From Candidatus Planktophila sp. (GTDB lineage: Bacteria > Actinomycetota > Actinomycetes > Nanopelagicales > Nanopelagicaceae), in assembly GCA_030832135.1 (NCBI GenBank), contig JAURJS010000078.1, positions 1 through 15,484 of the forward strand: a stretch of DNA of 15,484 nt. The letters are read 5' to 3'. A model generated the notes under the pieces. That model was not told where the DNA came from. It did no database searches and saw only the letters and a program-made list of their open reading frames with translations. Made by a program: the position numbers and the translations under genes. Positions 6,398 to 14,310 of this stretch are shown here, piece by piece; position 1 is the stretch's first letter, and each line of letters begins with the position of its first letter.

Positions 6398-8385
6398 TTG
6401 AAACTCGCTTCGCATTAAAGCATCGCAACGGTCCCATCTGGCATGGCTATCTCGCCGGAGTCCGGGCAGGTCAACGCTATGGCTATCGCATCTATGGGCC
6501 ATGGCAACCGGAATATGGAAGGCGATTTAACGCAGCAAAGTTATTGATCGACCCATATACCCATCGACTCGATGGAGTAGTGCAGTACGAGCCTGAGATC
6601 TATGCCCACCTTGCCGAAGATTCCATCGGCAACGGCGATCTCGCTATCCGTGACAATCGCGATAGCGCGGGTTTTGTTCCCTACTCCGTTGTCACCGAAC
6701 ATGGCGTGCGCGAGATTCATCGCCCACTTACATCATGGACCTCAACTGTTATCTATGAGGCACATGTTCAAGGTCTTACGGCGAAGAACAGTGCCATCCC
6801 GCAATCAGAGCGCGGAACATATAAAGCGCTCGGCCACGAAAGCACGATTGCACACCTGAAACATCTTGGTGTCACTGCAATCGAACTTCTTCCGATTCAC
6901 TCTTATGCAACTGAGCCAGCAATCTGGGCGCGCGGTCGCAAAAATCATTGGGGCTATAACGCGATTGCATTCTCAGCACCCCATGCAGAGTATGCAGCAA
7001 CTGAAGATCCGATCTCTGAACTACAAGAAGCGGTCGATAAACTTCATGAGGCGGGAATCGAGATCTATCTCGATGTCGTCTATAACCACACAGCAGAAGG
7101 TGGGGTTGGCGGACCAACGCTCTCCTTTAAGGGAATCGATAACAAGGCGTGGTACCGCCAGGATAACAATGGCAATTATCTAGATGTCACAGGTTGCGGA
7201 AATACTCTTGCTGCGAGCAACCCTCACGCTGTGCGCCACATTATTGATTCTCTTCGCTGGTGGGTTGAGGTAATCGGTGTTGATGGCTTCCGCTTCGACC
7301 TTGCTACTGCGCTCTACACAAGTAAATCTGCCTTTAACTCATCCCTTATGTCGGCGATTGAATCTGACTCTGTCCTACGTAACTTTAAGATGATTGCCGA
7401 GCCATGGGATGTCACTCGTTACTCCTTGGGAGATTTCCCGCATCCTTGGAGAGAGTGGAATGACCGTTACCGTGACTCGGTCCGTCAATTCTGGCTCGGA
7501 GATCTAGCGCGAGGCTTTGGTGAAGGCGTCTCAGATCTCGCCTCTGGAATCAGCGGTTCATCTGATGTCTTCTACTATCGAGGTCCCACCTCTTCTATCA
7601 ACTTCATCACAGCCCATGATGGTTTTAGTTTGGCCGATTTGGTGATGTATTCAGAGAAACACAATGAACCAAATATGGAAGAGAACCGAGATGGTTCCAA
7701 CGAAAATCGCACCTGGAACCTCGGTATTGAAGGGCCAACGGATAACCCAACAATTAATAGCTACCGCCACTCACTTAAAAAATCGATGATGGCAACCTTG
7801 ATGCTCTCTGCTGGAGTTCCCATGATCACGATGGGTGATGAGATTTCACGTACTCAAAATGGATCAAATAACTCTTACTCGATGCCGCGAGAGATGCATA
7901 TTGGTATTGCAGACTCCCCTGAGACTTTTATGGGCGGCTGGGCAAATAAATGGGATCTCAATGAAGAAGAGTTAGATATGAAAGAAGCCGTTGCTGAGCT
8001 CTCTCGTATTCGCAAGACTTATCTTGCCGATATCGCAGCAGAGTTCTTTACTGGTCGAACAGATCTAGGAACTCAACGAAAAGATATCGCCTGGTTTAGC
8101 CTTGGTGGCCGCGAGATGACCGATGAGCATTGGGGTGATGGCGATAAGCGCAGTCTCACTGTATTTATTGATGCAGGTCCAGATCGCGGCTTACTGCTTC
8201 TTCTCAACTCATCAACTGAGGAAACCCTCTTCACCCTTCCTGATGCCAAGTGGGGATCGAGCTACCGAAGAATCTTTGACGCGGCTTCGCCTGTGATGCT
8301 GCATGAACCACAAATTCAATTACCTGAGGTCAAAGTTTCTGTGGCGCCTCACTGCGCTCAGGTGTGGCTCGTAACACGACATTAA
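6271..8385 (+). CDS. glgX: Glycogen debranching enzyme GlgX (GH13, CBM48)
   Basis: GlgX hydrolyses alpha-1,6 branch points of phosphorylase-trimmed glycogen in the cytoplasm. The 704 residues show an N-terminal CBM48-type domain (about 8-110, with LGATLTDGGCNFAIWS and YGYRIYGPW). The GH13 barrel follows, with DVVYNHTAEG (268-277), the nucleophile in VDGFRFDLA (D343), the acid/base in MIAEPWD (E377) and the transition-state Asp in ITAHDGFS (D450). A C-terminal beta domain follows. Length is normal for the family. The ATG at 6271 gives the expected N-terminus just before the CBM48 region, although it lies inside the end of the SGNH reading frame. A Shine-Dalgarno sequence is weak (AAGG 12 nt away). 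It may be co-transcribed with the glycosyltransferases. No other glycogen genes are in the window. Confidence 0.96.
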   Translation: MHPADPRTLGATLTDGGCNFAIWSNAADAVELCLFNEVNGRLIETRFALKHRNGPIWHGYLAGVRAGQRYGYRIYGPWQPEYGRRFNAAKLLIDPYTHRLDGVVQYEPEIYAHLAEDSIGNGDLAIRDNRDSAGFVPYSVVTEHGVREIHRPLTSWTSTVIYEAHVQGLTAKNSAIPQSERGTYKALGHESTIAHLKHLGVTAIELLPIHSYATEPAIWARGRKNHWGYNAIAFSAPHAEYAATEDPISELQEAVDKLHEAGIEIYLDVVYNHTAEGGVGGPTLSFKGIDNKAWYRQDNNGNYLDVTGCGNTLAASNPHAVRHIIDSLRWWVEVIGVDGFRFDLATALYTSKSAFNSSLMSAIESDSVLRNFKMIAEPWDVTRYSLGDFPHPWREWNDRYRDSVRQFWLGDLARGFGEGVSDLASGISGSSDVFYYRGPTSSINFITAHDGFSLADLVMYSEKHNEPNMEENRDGSNENRTWNLGIEGPTDNPTINSYRHSLKKSMMATLMLSAGVPMITMGDEISRTQNGSNNSYSMPREMHIGIADSPETFMGGWANKWDLNEEELDMKEAVAELSRIRKTYLADIAAEFFTGRTDLGTQRKDIAWFSLGGREMTDEHWGDGDKRSLTVFIDAGPDRGLLLLLNSSTEETLFTLPDAKWGSSYRRIFDAASPVMLHEPQIQLPEVKVSVAPHCAQVWLVTRH

Positions 8386-8398
8386 TTACTCGCAACGT

Positions 8399-8423
8399 AC
8401 GCAGGTACTAGGCGGTATCCGAG
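8399..8423 (+). promoter_or_regulatory. Conserved fab-cluster element, copy 1 (before fabD)
   Basis: The blocks ACGCA, GGTACTAGG, CGGTAT and CCGAG run without gaps here. The same blocks in the same order, with two spacers, occur before acpP at 10409-10443. GGTACTAGG lies 41 to 33 nt before the fabD start, in the -35 region of the inferred leaderless promoter, a natural place for a regulator to bind. Function is inferred from the repetition only. Confidence 0.5.
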
Positions 8424-8432
8424 TCGACGCAA

Positions 8433-8438
8433 TATATT
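8433..8438 (+). promoter_or_regulatory. Putative -10 element of a leaderless fabD promoter
   Basis: TATATT matches TANNNT and ends 6 nt before the GTG start of fabD at 8445. There is no Shine-Dalgarno sequence in between, so the mRNA would start at or very near the start codon. No clear -35 is seen; the conserved element at 8399-8423 covers that place. Confidence 0.55.
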
Positions 8439-8444
8439 TCAGAT

Positions 8445-9368
8445 GTGTTAGCAATTATCGCTCCCGGTCAAGGAGCTCAAACTCCCAGCATGCTCGCTCC
8501 TTGGATTGAAGATAGCGAAAGCCGAGAGCTCCTTATTCAATGGTCAGATGCAATTGGCCTTGATCTCATTCACCTCGGTGTGAGCGCAGATGCCGATCAA
8601 ATTAAAGATACCGCCAACGCTCAGCCGTTGATTGTCGCAGCTGGATTGCTCAGCGCACGAAGCATCGACATTGCAGGAAGATACTCTTTCGTCGCCGGCC
8701 ACTCAGTCGGTGAAATTACCGCTGCCGCAATCGCTGGTGTTCTCACACCCCTCGATGCGATGAAACTCGTCCGCCTTCGCGGGGTTGAGATGGCAAAGGC
8801 TGCTGCAATCACACCGGCAGGTATGTCGGCCGTTCTTGGTGGAGATCGTGAAGTTGTCCTTGCGGCTATTACCGAGGCAGGTCTTGTTGCAGCAAATGAC
8901 AATGGTGGCGGTCAGATCGTTGCCGCAGGAAATCTCGAAGCTCTTGCTGGATTAGCACCTGAGGGTGCTCGAGTTCGCGCACTCGCTGTGGCGGGTGCTT
9001 TTCACACCTCATATATGGAACCTGCGGTAGAGCCGATGTGCGCACTAGCTGCCACCATTGAAGTTAAGGATTCTTCGGTAGGAGTTCTCTCCAATAAAGA
9101 TGGAGCAGTGCTCACTTCAGGTCGTGAAATCCTCGATCGCATCGTCAACCAGATCGCCAATCCAGTGCGATGGGATCTCTGCATGCAGACTCTTGGCGAG
9201 CGAGGTGTAACAGGAGTCATTGAAGTGGCGCCTGCAGGAACTTTGGTGGGGCTGATTAAGCGCGCTATGCCATCCATTGAACAGTGTGCGTTGAAATCTC
9301 CTGCTGAAATTGAATCAGCGACAACTTTTGCATCAACTCACTCAAGTAGTCAGGCGAGGGGAAATTAA
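8445..9368 (+). CDS. fabD: Malonyl-CoA:ACP transacylase FabD
   Basis: FabD moves the malonyl group from CoA to the phosphopantetheine of AcpP, feeding elongation in the cytoplasm. The 307-residue protein has the oxyanion motif GQGAQ (8-12), the nucleophile elbow GHSVGE (S87), the carboxylate-binding arginine in RLRGVEMA (R112) and the catalytic histidine in GAFHTSYM (H187). Length is normal. The GTG at 8445 is the only start giving the conserved MLAIIAPGQGAQ beginning; the overlapping ATG at 8443 runs into a stop at once. It opens the fabD-fabH-acpP-fabF order used in Streptomyces. In Streptomyces a regulator gene (fasR) precedes fabD; here glgX does, so any regulator is encoded elsewhere. 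Confidence 0.96.
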   Translation: MLAIIAPGQGAQTPSMLAPWIEDSESRELLIQWSDAIGLDLIHLGVSADADQIKDTANAQPLIVAAGLLSARSIDIAGRYSFVAGHSVGEITAAAIAGVLTPLDAMKLVRLRGVEMAKAAAITPAGMSAVLGGDREVVLAAITEAGLVAANDNGGGQIVAAGNLEALAGLAPEGARVRALAVAGAFHTSYMEPAVEPMCALAATIEVKDSSVGVLSNKDGAVLTSGREILDRIVNQIANPVRWDLCMQTLGERGVTGVIEVAPAGTLVGLIKRAMPSIEQCALKSPAEIESATTFASTHSSSQARGN

Positions 9369-10391
9369 ATGGCGATCAAAACACGTAAAGGTAGCGAGAG
9401 TCAGATTCTCGCCGTCGGTGCATATCGCCCAAAGCGTTTGGTGCCAAACTCAGAGATCGTCGACAAGATTGAATCTAACGATGAATGGATTCAGCAGCGC
9501 ACCGGTATTGCAACGCGTCGCTTTGCAGATGAGGATGAATCACTTCTCGATATGGCGTGCTGGGCAGCTGAAGATGCGCTCAAGAAGGCGAAGCTTTCTA
9601 TCGACGATATCGATACCGTCATTGTTGCAACCATTACCTTTCCATTCCAAGCTCCATCAGCAGCTACAGCGCTCTTGCAGCGATTGGGTAATCCAAAGGC
9701 TGCAGCCTTTGATATCAACGCGGCCTGCGCTGGCTTCTGTTATGCAGTGTCGATGGCCCATGACTTTGTTAAGGCCGGCACCTCAAAGAAGGTACTTGTA
9801 ATCGGAGCTGAAAAGCTCACCGACTTCACCAACCCATTTGATCGTGCAACTGCCTTTATCTTCGCCGATGGCGCCGGTGCTGTAGTTATCGGTGAATCTG
9901 AAGAGGCCGGTATTGGCCCTGTTGAGTGGGGATCAGATGCCGACAATCGCGATGCCATCTTGATGAATCCGGCCTGGACCGATGCTCGCAATTATGATGA
10001 GCAGAAGACTTTAGAGGGAGTGGTCTGGCCAAATATCTCTCAAGAGGGTCAGAAGGTTTTTCGCTGGGCAGTCTTCTCTGTCAGTAAGGCGGCACAGCGC
10101 GCACTCGATGCTGCAGGGATTACCGTCAACGATCTCGATGTCTTCATTCCCCACCAAGCAAACCTGCGCATCATCGAGACGATGGCGAAAGATATGAAGA
10201 TGCCTGAATCTGTATTGATCGCAGATGACATACGATCTAATGGAAATACATCTGCGGCATCAATTCCCTTGGCTATGGATGCCCTACTTGAGAAACACCC
10301 AGAGATGCATGGCAAGCTCGCACTCATCATTGGATATGGCGCAGGTCTCGTTTATGCGGGACAGGTAGTCAAACTTCCACCAAAACCATAA
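9369..10391 (+). CDS. fabH: 3-oxoacyl-ACP synthase III FabH
   Basis: FabH condenses an acyl-CoA starter with malonyl-ACP to begin each fatty-acid chain. The catalytic triad is complete in 340 residues: cysteine in INAACAGFCYA (C120), histidine in FIPHQAN (H262) and asparagine in NGNTSAASIP (N293). The N-terminus has the family block NDEWIQQRTGI, and the C-terminus ends with GYGAGLVYAGQ. The ATG follows the fabD stop directly with no gap, and AGGGGAAA upstream can serve as ribosome binding site, so the two are co-translated. Starter preference (acetyl, or branched chains as in many actinobacteria) cannot be told from these motifs. Confidence 0.96.
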   Translation: MAIKTRKGSESQILAVGAYRPKRLVPNSEIVDKIESNDEWIQQRTGIATRRFADEDESLLDMACWAAEDALKKAKLSIDDIDTVIVATITFPFQAPSAATALLQRLGNPKAAAFDINAACAGFCYAVSMAHDFVKAGTSKKVLVIGAEKLTDFTNPFDRATAFIFADGAGAVVIGESEEAGIGPVEWGSDADNRDAILMNPAWTDARNYDEQKTLEGVVWPNISQEGQKVFRWAVFSVSKAAQRALDAAGITVNDLDVFIPHQANLRIIETMAKDMKMPESVLIADDIRSNGNTSAASIPLAMDALLEKHPEMHGKLALIIGYGAGLVYAGQVVKLPPKP

Positions 10392-10408
10392 ATTTCTCCG
10401 GTAAATGC

Positions 10409-10443
10409 ACGCGGGTACTAGGAAGTAGCGGTATTTTTCCGAG
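10409..10443 (+). promoter_or_regulatory. Conserved fab-cluster element, copy 2 (before acpP)
   Basis: The blocks ACGCG, GGTACTAGG, CGGTAT and CCGAG repeat those before fabD, with 6 extra bases (AAGTAG) after GGTACTAGG and 4 extra bases (TTTT) before CCGAG. Within this copy TACT and AGTA form a small inverted repeat. It lies in the 116-nt gap between fabH and acpP and suggests separate control of acpP and fabF. A TANNNT box (TATTTT, 10432-10437) overlaps it and could be a -10. Confidence 0.5.
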
Positions 10444-10495
10444 AGAATGAAGACCTGTTCAATTGAAGTATAGAAATAAGTAGAGAACTAAGAAA

Positions 10496-10499
10496 AGGA
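10496..10499 (+). promoter_or_regulatory. Ribosome binding site that decides the acpP start
   Basis: AGGA within AAAAGGAA lies 8 nt before the ATG at 10508 but only 2 nt before the in-frame ATG at 10502. The second ATG is therefore the likely start, giving a protein that begins MALAQADV. Confidence 0.7.
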
Positions 10500-10507
10500 A
10501 TATGAAA

Positions 10508-10756
10508 ATGGCGCTTGCACAAGCAGATGTACTCGCAGGACTCAAGGAGATCGTTGAAGAGGTAGCGGGTATTCCAGCTGCATCAATCGAGCTCGATAAG
10601 AACTTCACAGAAGATCTCGAAGTTGACTCACTCAGCATGGTTGAAGTGGTCGTTGCTTGTGAAGAGCGTTTCGGCGTGAAGATTCCTGATGAGAAGGTAA
10701 CTGACCTTGTCACCGTTGGCGACGCTGTTAACTTCATCGTTAGCGCTTCTAACTAA
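10508..10756 (+). CDS. acpP: Acyl carrier protein AcpP
   Basis: ACP carries growing acyl chains as thioesters on a phosphopantetheine arm. The 82-residue acidic protein has the attachment serine in LEVDSLSMVEV (S41, in the DSL motif) and the usual helix II that follows, EVVVACEERFGVKIPDE. The rest of the four-helix pattern is intact. The start at 10508 is chosen from ribosome-binding-site spacing; the ATG two codons upstream would add MK. It sits between fabH and fabF in the standard order. The 116-nt leader with a conserved element suggests it also has its own promoter, as suits a protein needed in large amounts. Confidence 0.97.
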   Translation: MALAQADVLAGLKEIVEEVAGIPAASIELDKNFTEDLEVDSLSMVEVVVACEERFGVKIPDEKVTDLVTVGDAVNFIVSASN

Positions 10757-10770
10757 AAGAATTTACTGGT

Positions 10771-12009
10771 ATGTCACAACGTCGCGTAGTGGTCACTGGA
10801 TTAGGTGCAACCACGCCTCTCGGTGGAGATGTCGATTCAACCTGGAAGGCAGTACTTGCCGGCCAGAGCGGAGTTCGCCTCCTTACCGATGATTGGCGTG
10901 AATTGCTTCCAGTGCACTTCGCTGCGCGCGTTGCGACAGAACCAGCAGATCAGATGGAGCGCGTTGAGATGCGCCGCTTGGATCGTTCAGAGCAATTTGC
11001 TCTCATTGCCTCACGTGAGGCGTGGGAAGATGCTGGATCTCCCGATGAGCTCGATAAAGAGCGCCTCGGCGTCGTGATCGCATCAGGTATCGGCGGAGTC
11101 ATCACGCTGATGGATCAATTTAATATTCTTAATGAGAAGGGTGCGCGCAGCGTCAGCCCTCATACCGTTCCTATGCTGATGCCTAATGGCCCTGCGGCCA
11201 ACGTTGGCCTTGAACTACAAGCTAAAGCTGGCGTCCACACACCGGTCTCAGCGTGTGCCTCAGGCGCTGAAGCAATCGGATATGCCTTTGAAATGATTAA
11301 GAATAACCGCGCAGATATCGTCGTCAGCGGCGGCGTAGAGGCTGCTTGTCATCAACTACCTATGGCGGCCTTTGCTGCGATGAAGGCTCTCTCCACTCGC
11401 AATGATGATCCTGCTCGCGCATCGCGTCCATATGATCGCGACCGCGATGGATTTGTCCTCGGTGAAGGTGGCGGAATTCTCGTTCTTGAAGAGTATGAAC
11501 ATGCAAAGGCACGCGGTGCAAAGATTTACTGTGAGATTAGCGGTCAAGGCCTCACATCAGATGGCTATCACATTGCAGCTCCTGATCCTGAAGGCTCTGG
11601 CGTGCAGCGTGCAATCAAATTCGCACTAAAAAACGCTGGCATGACAGCGAAAGATATTGTTCACCTCAACGCCCATGCGACTTCCACGCCAGCAGGAGAT
11701 GTTGCAGAGGCAAATGCTCTTCGTAAGGCACTTGGCGCAGATGCAGATCATGTTGCAGTCTCTGCAACAAAATCAATGACAGGCCACCTCCTTGGTGGCG
11801 CTGGTGCGATTGAATCTGTCTTCCTCGTAAAGGCCTTGGCAGATCGCCTCGCTCCGCCAACAATCAATATTGAAAATCTCGACCCTGCTGTCACCGTTGA
11901 TGTGGTGCGAGATAAGCCTCGCACTCTGCCTAGTGGGGATATCGCAGCGCTCAACGACTCATTTGGCTTCGGCGGCCATAACGTCGTACTTGTCTTTAAC
12001 TCAATCTAA
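10771..12009 (+). CDS. fabF: 3-oxoacyl-ACP synthase II FabF
   Basis: FabF elongates acyl-ACP with malonyl-ACP. The 412-residue thiolase-fold protein has RRVVVTGLGATTPLG at the start and the active-site cysteine in VSACASGAEA (C162). The two histidines lie in LNAHATSTPAGD (H302) and SMTGHLLGGAG (H339), and the conserved lysine is K334 in ATKSMTG. NDSFGFGGHN is near the C-terminus. Length is typical for KASII. It begins 14 nt after the acpP stop with only a weak purine stretch before it, so coupling to acpP is likely. This gives the KasA/FabF role; no second KAS (KasB-like) follows as it would in mycobacteria. Confidence 0.96.
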   Translation: MSQRRVVVTGLGATTPLGGDVDSTWKAVLAGQSGVRLLTDDWRELLPVHFAARVATEPADQMERVEMRRLDRSEQFALIASREAWEDAGSPDELDKERLGVVIASGIGGVITLMDQFNILNEKGARSVSPHTVPMLMPNGPAANVGLELQAKAGVHTPVSACASGAEAIGYAFEMIKNNRADIVVSGGVEAACHQLPMAAFAAMKALSTRNDDPARASRPYDRDRDGFVLGEGGGILVLEEYEHAKARGAKIYCEISGQGLTSDGYHIAAPDPEGSGVQRAIKFALKNAGMTAKDIVHLNAHATSTPAGDVAEANALRKALGADADHVAVSATKSMTGHLLGGAGAIESVFLVKALADRLAPPTINIENLDPAVTVDVVRDKPRTLPSGDIAALNDSFGFGGHNVVLVFNSI

Positions 12010-12010
12010 G

Positions 12011-12016
12011 TACAAT
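12011..12016 (+). promoter_or_regulatory. Putative -10 element of a leaderless promoter for the carboxyltransferase gene
   Basis: TACAAT, a near-consensus -10, starts 2 nt after the fabF stop and ends 6 nt before the ATG at 12023. A partial -35 (TTGTCT, 11990-11995) lies 15 bp upstream inside fabF. No Shine-Dalgarno sequence is present, so a leaderless transcript is likely in addition to read-through from fabF. Confidence 0.55.
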
Positions 12017-12022
12017 AAAACC

Positions 12023-13402
12023 ATGGCAGATCCCAAGGATCCCGAGCTTCGCATCAAACGTCTGATTGATAGCGATACTTTCCAATATCTCCTCCCCCGC
12101 ACAGATTGCGGAATGATCGCAGCCACCGGCACAATCAATGGAAATAAAGTTGTTCTCTTCGCCTCTGATGCAACATCTAAATCGGGTGCTCTCGGTATTG
12201 AAGGCTCCAATGTAATCCTCGCTGCATATCGTGAAGCGATGGCGCTTCAACTGCCTATCATCGGAATCTGGCACTCAGGTGGAGCGCGCCTGAGCGATGG
12301 CGTTCTCTCACTCAATGCATTTGGTGAAGTCTTTCAAGCGATGGTTCTTGCCAGTGGACGCATCCCGCAGCTCTCGCTCGTCCTAGGCCCCACAGCAGGT
12401 GGCGGTGCATATGGTCCGGCGTTAACTGATGTCGTCGTGCTCGCTCCAGAAGGCCGCATCTTTGTTACAGGTCCCGATGTAGTTAAATCAGTAACGGGTG
12501 AAGATATCGATATTGCCGCCCTTGGTGGACCTGAAGCGCATAGTAAAAATAGCGGCGTTGCCCATGTGATTGCTCCCACCGAAGATATTGCATTCAATGA
12601 GATTCGCGATCTCGTCTCGCTCTTTGCAGATCAAGGCCATTTCACAACCGATATTGCAGATCTCGATCTCAGCGTCTTCGTACCATCTGTTGATAAGCGT
12701 TCTTATGAAGTCCATCCATTGATTGATGCAATTCTCGATGCAGATGGAGAGAAGCTTGAGCTCTTGCCAGTCTGGGCCGAGAATATGTCTACCGTTATCG
12801 GTCGCCTCGGTGGTCGCACAGTTGGTGTCATTGCAAATAATCCAGCGCATATTGGTGGCGTGCTCGATGCAGCTGCTGCAGAGAAGGCTGCCCGCTTTGT
12901 CCGCACATGCGATGCATTTGGTATTCCTATGATTGTGATTGCAGATGTCACCGGCTTCTTACCTGGCCCTGGCCAAGAGTGGGAAGGTGCGGTTCGCCGT
13001 GGTGCGAAATTACTCCACGCATTTGCAGAATCTGTCGTTCCCAGAGTTACCCTGATTACTCGCCGCGCTTATGGCGGCGCCTATGTTGCGATGAATTCAA
13101 AGTCACTCGGCGCAACTCGCACCTTTGCCTGGCCGACTTCCGAGGTTTCAGTGATGGGGGCAGTTGCTGCAGTGCGAGTATTACATCGCCGCCTTCTCGC
13201 AGATCTTCCCGAGGAGCAACGTTCTGCAATGGAGCTCGAGCTAGCTGCAGAACATGACAAGGTCTCAGGTGGAATCAATACCGCAGTTGAGATCGGCGCA
13301 GTCGATGAGGTCATTGAACCCACTCGCACCAGAACCGCACTTGTGCAGGCCCTTGCATCTGCGCCACATCGCCGCGGAAATCACGGCAATATTCCGCTCT
13401 AG
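12023..13402 (+). CDS. accD: Acyl-CoA carboxylase carboxyltransferase (beta) subunit, AccD6-like
   Basis: This subunit moves CO2 from carboxybiotin to an acyl-CoA, most likely acetyl-CoA here, to make the malonyl-CoA used by FabD. The 459 residues contain an N-terminal crotonase-fold half with HSGGARLSDG (84-93) and GPTAGGGAYGPALTD (122-136). The C-terminal half has ANNPAHIGGVLD (271-282), ADVTGFLPGPGQEWEG (307-322) and RRAYGGAYVAMNSK (347-360). In propionyl-CoA enzymes an Asp follows AYGGAY; here it is Val (V355), closer to the hydrophobic residue of acetyl-CoA enzymes. It is shorter than the usual 500-plus residues, mainly at the N-terminus. The ATG at 12023 gives the first sensible start; upstream in-frame codons lie in fabF. 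Its place after fabF matches mycobacterial accD6. The biotin-bearing alpha subunit is not in the window. Confidence 0.88.
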   Translation: MADPKDPELRIKRLIDSDTFQYLLPRTDCGMIAATGTINGNKVVLFASDATSKSGALGIEGSNVILAAYREAMALQLPIIGIWHSGGARLSDGVLSLNAFGEVFQAMVLASGRIPQLSLVLGPTAGGGAYGPALTDVVVLAPEGRIFVTGPDVVKSVTGEDIDIAALGGPEAHSKNSGVAHVIAPTEDIAFNEIRDLVSLFADQGHFTTDIADLDLSVFVPSVDKRSYEVHPLIDAILDADGEKLELLPVWAENMSTVIGRLGGRTVGVIANNPAHIGGVLDAAAAEKAARFVRTCDAFGIPMIVIADVTGFLPGPGQEWEGAVRRGAKLLHAFAESVVPRVTLITRRAYGGAYVAMNSKSLGATRTFAWPTSEVSVMGAVAAVRVLHRRLLADLPEEQRSAMELELAAEHDKVSGGINTAVEIGAVDEVIEPTRTRTALVQALASAPHRRGNHGNIPL

Positions 13403-13404
13403 AT

Positions 13405-14304
13405 TTATTGCGCTCTCAAGACTCCGAGCGCAGCTCCAAGTAATCCAGAGTCTCGCAGGAGCTCAGCCTTCTTAATCTTGAGTCCGTGGAGGAATGAAAT
13501 CTCCTTCGACTCACCTGCAATATGTCGCATCAGCGGCTCCCAATAAACCTCACCAGCATGCGAGACGCCACCACCGATCACAACGAGTTCAAGGTCGTTA
13601 ATGGCGGCGACATTGATGATTGCAACAGCTAAGGCGTGAGCCCCTTCATCAATTGCCTGAAGGGCGCGCTCATCTGCCTTACGAGCAGACTCTGCGAGTG
13701 AGATGAAGTCATCACCACTCCATCCAAGTTCGCAGGCGCGCCTGACCATACTTGGCCCACTTGCATAAGCTTCCACGCAACCAACTCGACCACATGTGCA
13801 CTTGATTCCGGTGTGGTTGATCGAATGGTGGCCAAAGAAGCTGACATTTCCTGATTCTCCAGCGATGAGATTTCCATTAAGGATTAATCCACCACCCACA
13901 CCAGTTGAAACGACCATGCCCAGCATATTACGACTGCCGCGCCCTGCTCCTAATTGATGTTCTGCATCGGCAACTGCCATGCCATCGCCATGTAAGACAA
14001 CGTTCTCACTCTTTGTCATCGCGCGAAAGAAATCAACAACTGCAAAGGGGCGCCAACTTGGGATATTTACAGGGCTGATTGTTCCCGCCGCCAAATCCAG
14101 AGGCCCAGCGGATCCAATTCCAACACCGAGGAGATCACCGGTAGTTGCCTGCAACACCTGATTTGTTGCAACCTCGAGTGCATTCTCTAAATCTAACGCA
14201 GCTCCAGTTGATATCTCTCGCCGCTCAATGACGTTAAAGGCAGTATCAATCGTTGCAACAGTTGCCTTTGTGCCACCGATATCGACTGCTATCGCAAACT
14301 GCAT
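13405..14304 (-). CDS. ROK-family sugar kinase (glucokinase-like)
   Basis: ROK kinases phosphorylate hexoses with ATP. The 299-residue protein has the phosphate loop AVDIGGTK (6-13), the catalytic aspartate in LHGDGMAVADAEH (D107), and VSTGVGGGL (132-140). A zinc site is formed by H159 in FFGHH and cysteines C169, C171 and C176 in CTCGRVGC. No DNA-binding domain precedes the kinase fold, so it is an enzyme and not a NagC-type repressor. In the ExGH motif the sugar-contacting Glu is replaced by Phe (F156), so the substrate may not be glucose. It starts 6 nt after the stop of the SIMPL gene without a Shine-Dalgarno sequence, and its stop lies 2 bp from that of the opposing carboxyltransferase gene. 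Confidence 0.88.
   Translation of the reverse strand: MQFAIAVDIGGTKATVATIDTAFNVIERREISTGAALDLENALEVATNQVLQATTGDLLGVGIGSAGPLDLAAGTISPVNIPSWRPFAVVDFFRAMTKSENVVLHGDGMAVADAEHQLGAGRGSRNMLGMVVSTGVGGGLILNGNLIAGESGNVSFFGHHSINHTGIKCTCGRVGCVEAYASGPSMVRRACELGWSGDDFISLAESARKADERALQAIDEGAHALAVAIINVAAINDLELVVIGGGVSHAGEVYWEPLMRHIAGESKEISFLHGLKIKKAELLRDSGLLGAALGVLRAQ
13409..13432 (-). terminator. Weak hairpin at the convergent gene ends
   Basis: TGCGCTC (minus strand, 13432-13426) pairs with GAGCGCA (13415-13409) around a 10-nt loop, inside the last codons of the ROK kinase gene. On the minus strand it is followed by an A/T-rich stretch (ATAAATCT) but no true T-run. It may help end either convergent transcript. 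There is no other room for a terminator, as the stop codons are 2 bp apart. Confidence 0.3.
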
Positions 14305-14310
14305 AGAGCG

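Noticed and set aside
10502..10507. ATG two codons upstream of the chosen acpP start
   Set aside because: It is only 2 nt from the AGGA box, too close for use; the ATG at 10508 has an 8-nt spacer.
11870..12022. 51-codon upstream extension of the carboxyltransferase gene
   Set aside because: It lies inside fabF in another frame. The ATG at 12023 has a leaderless promoter just before it.
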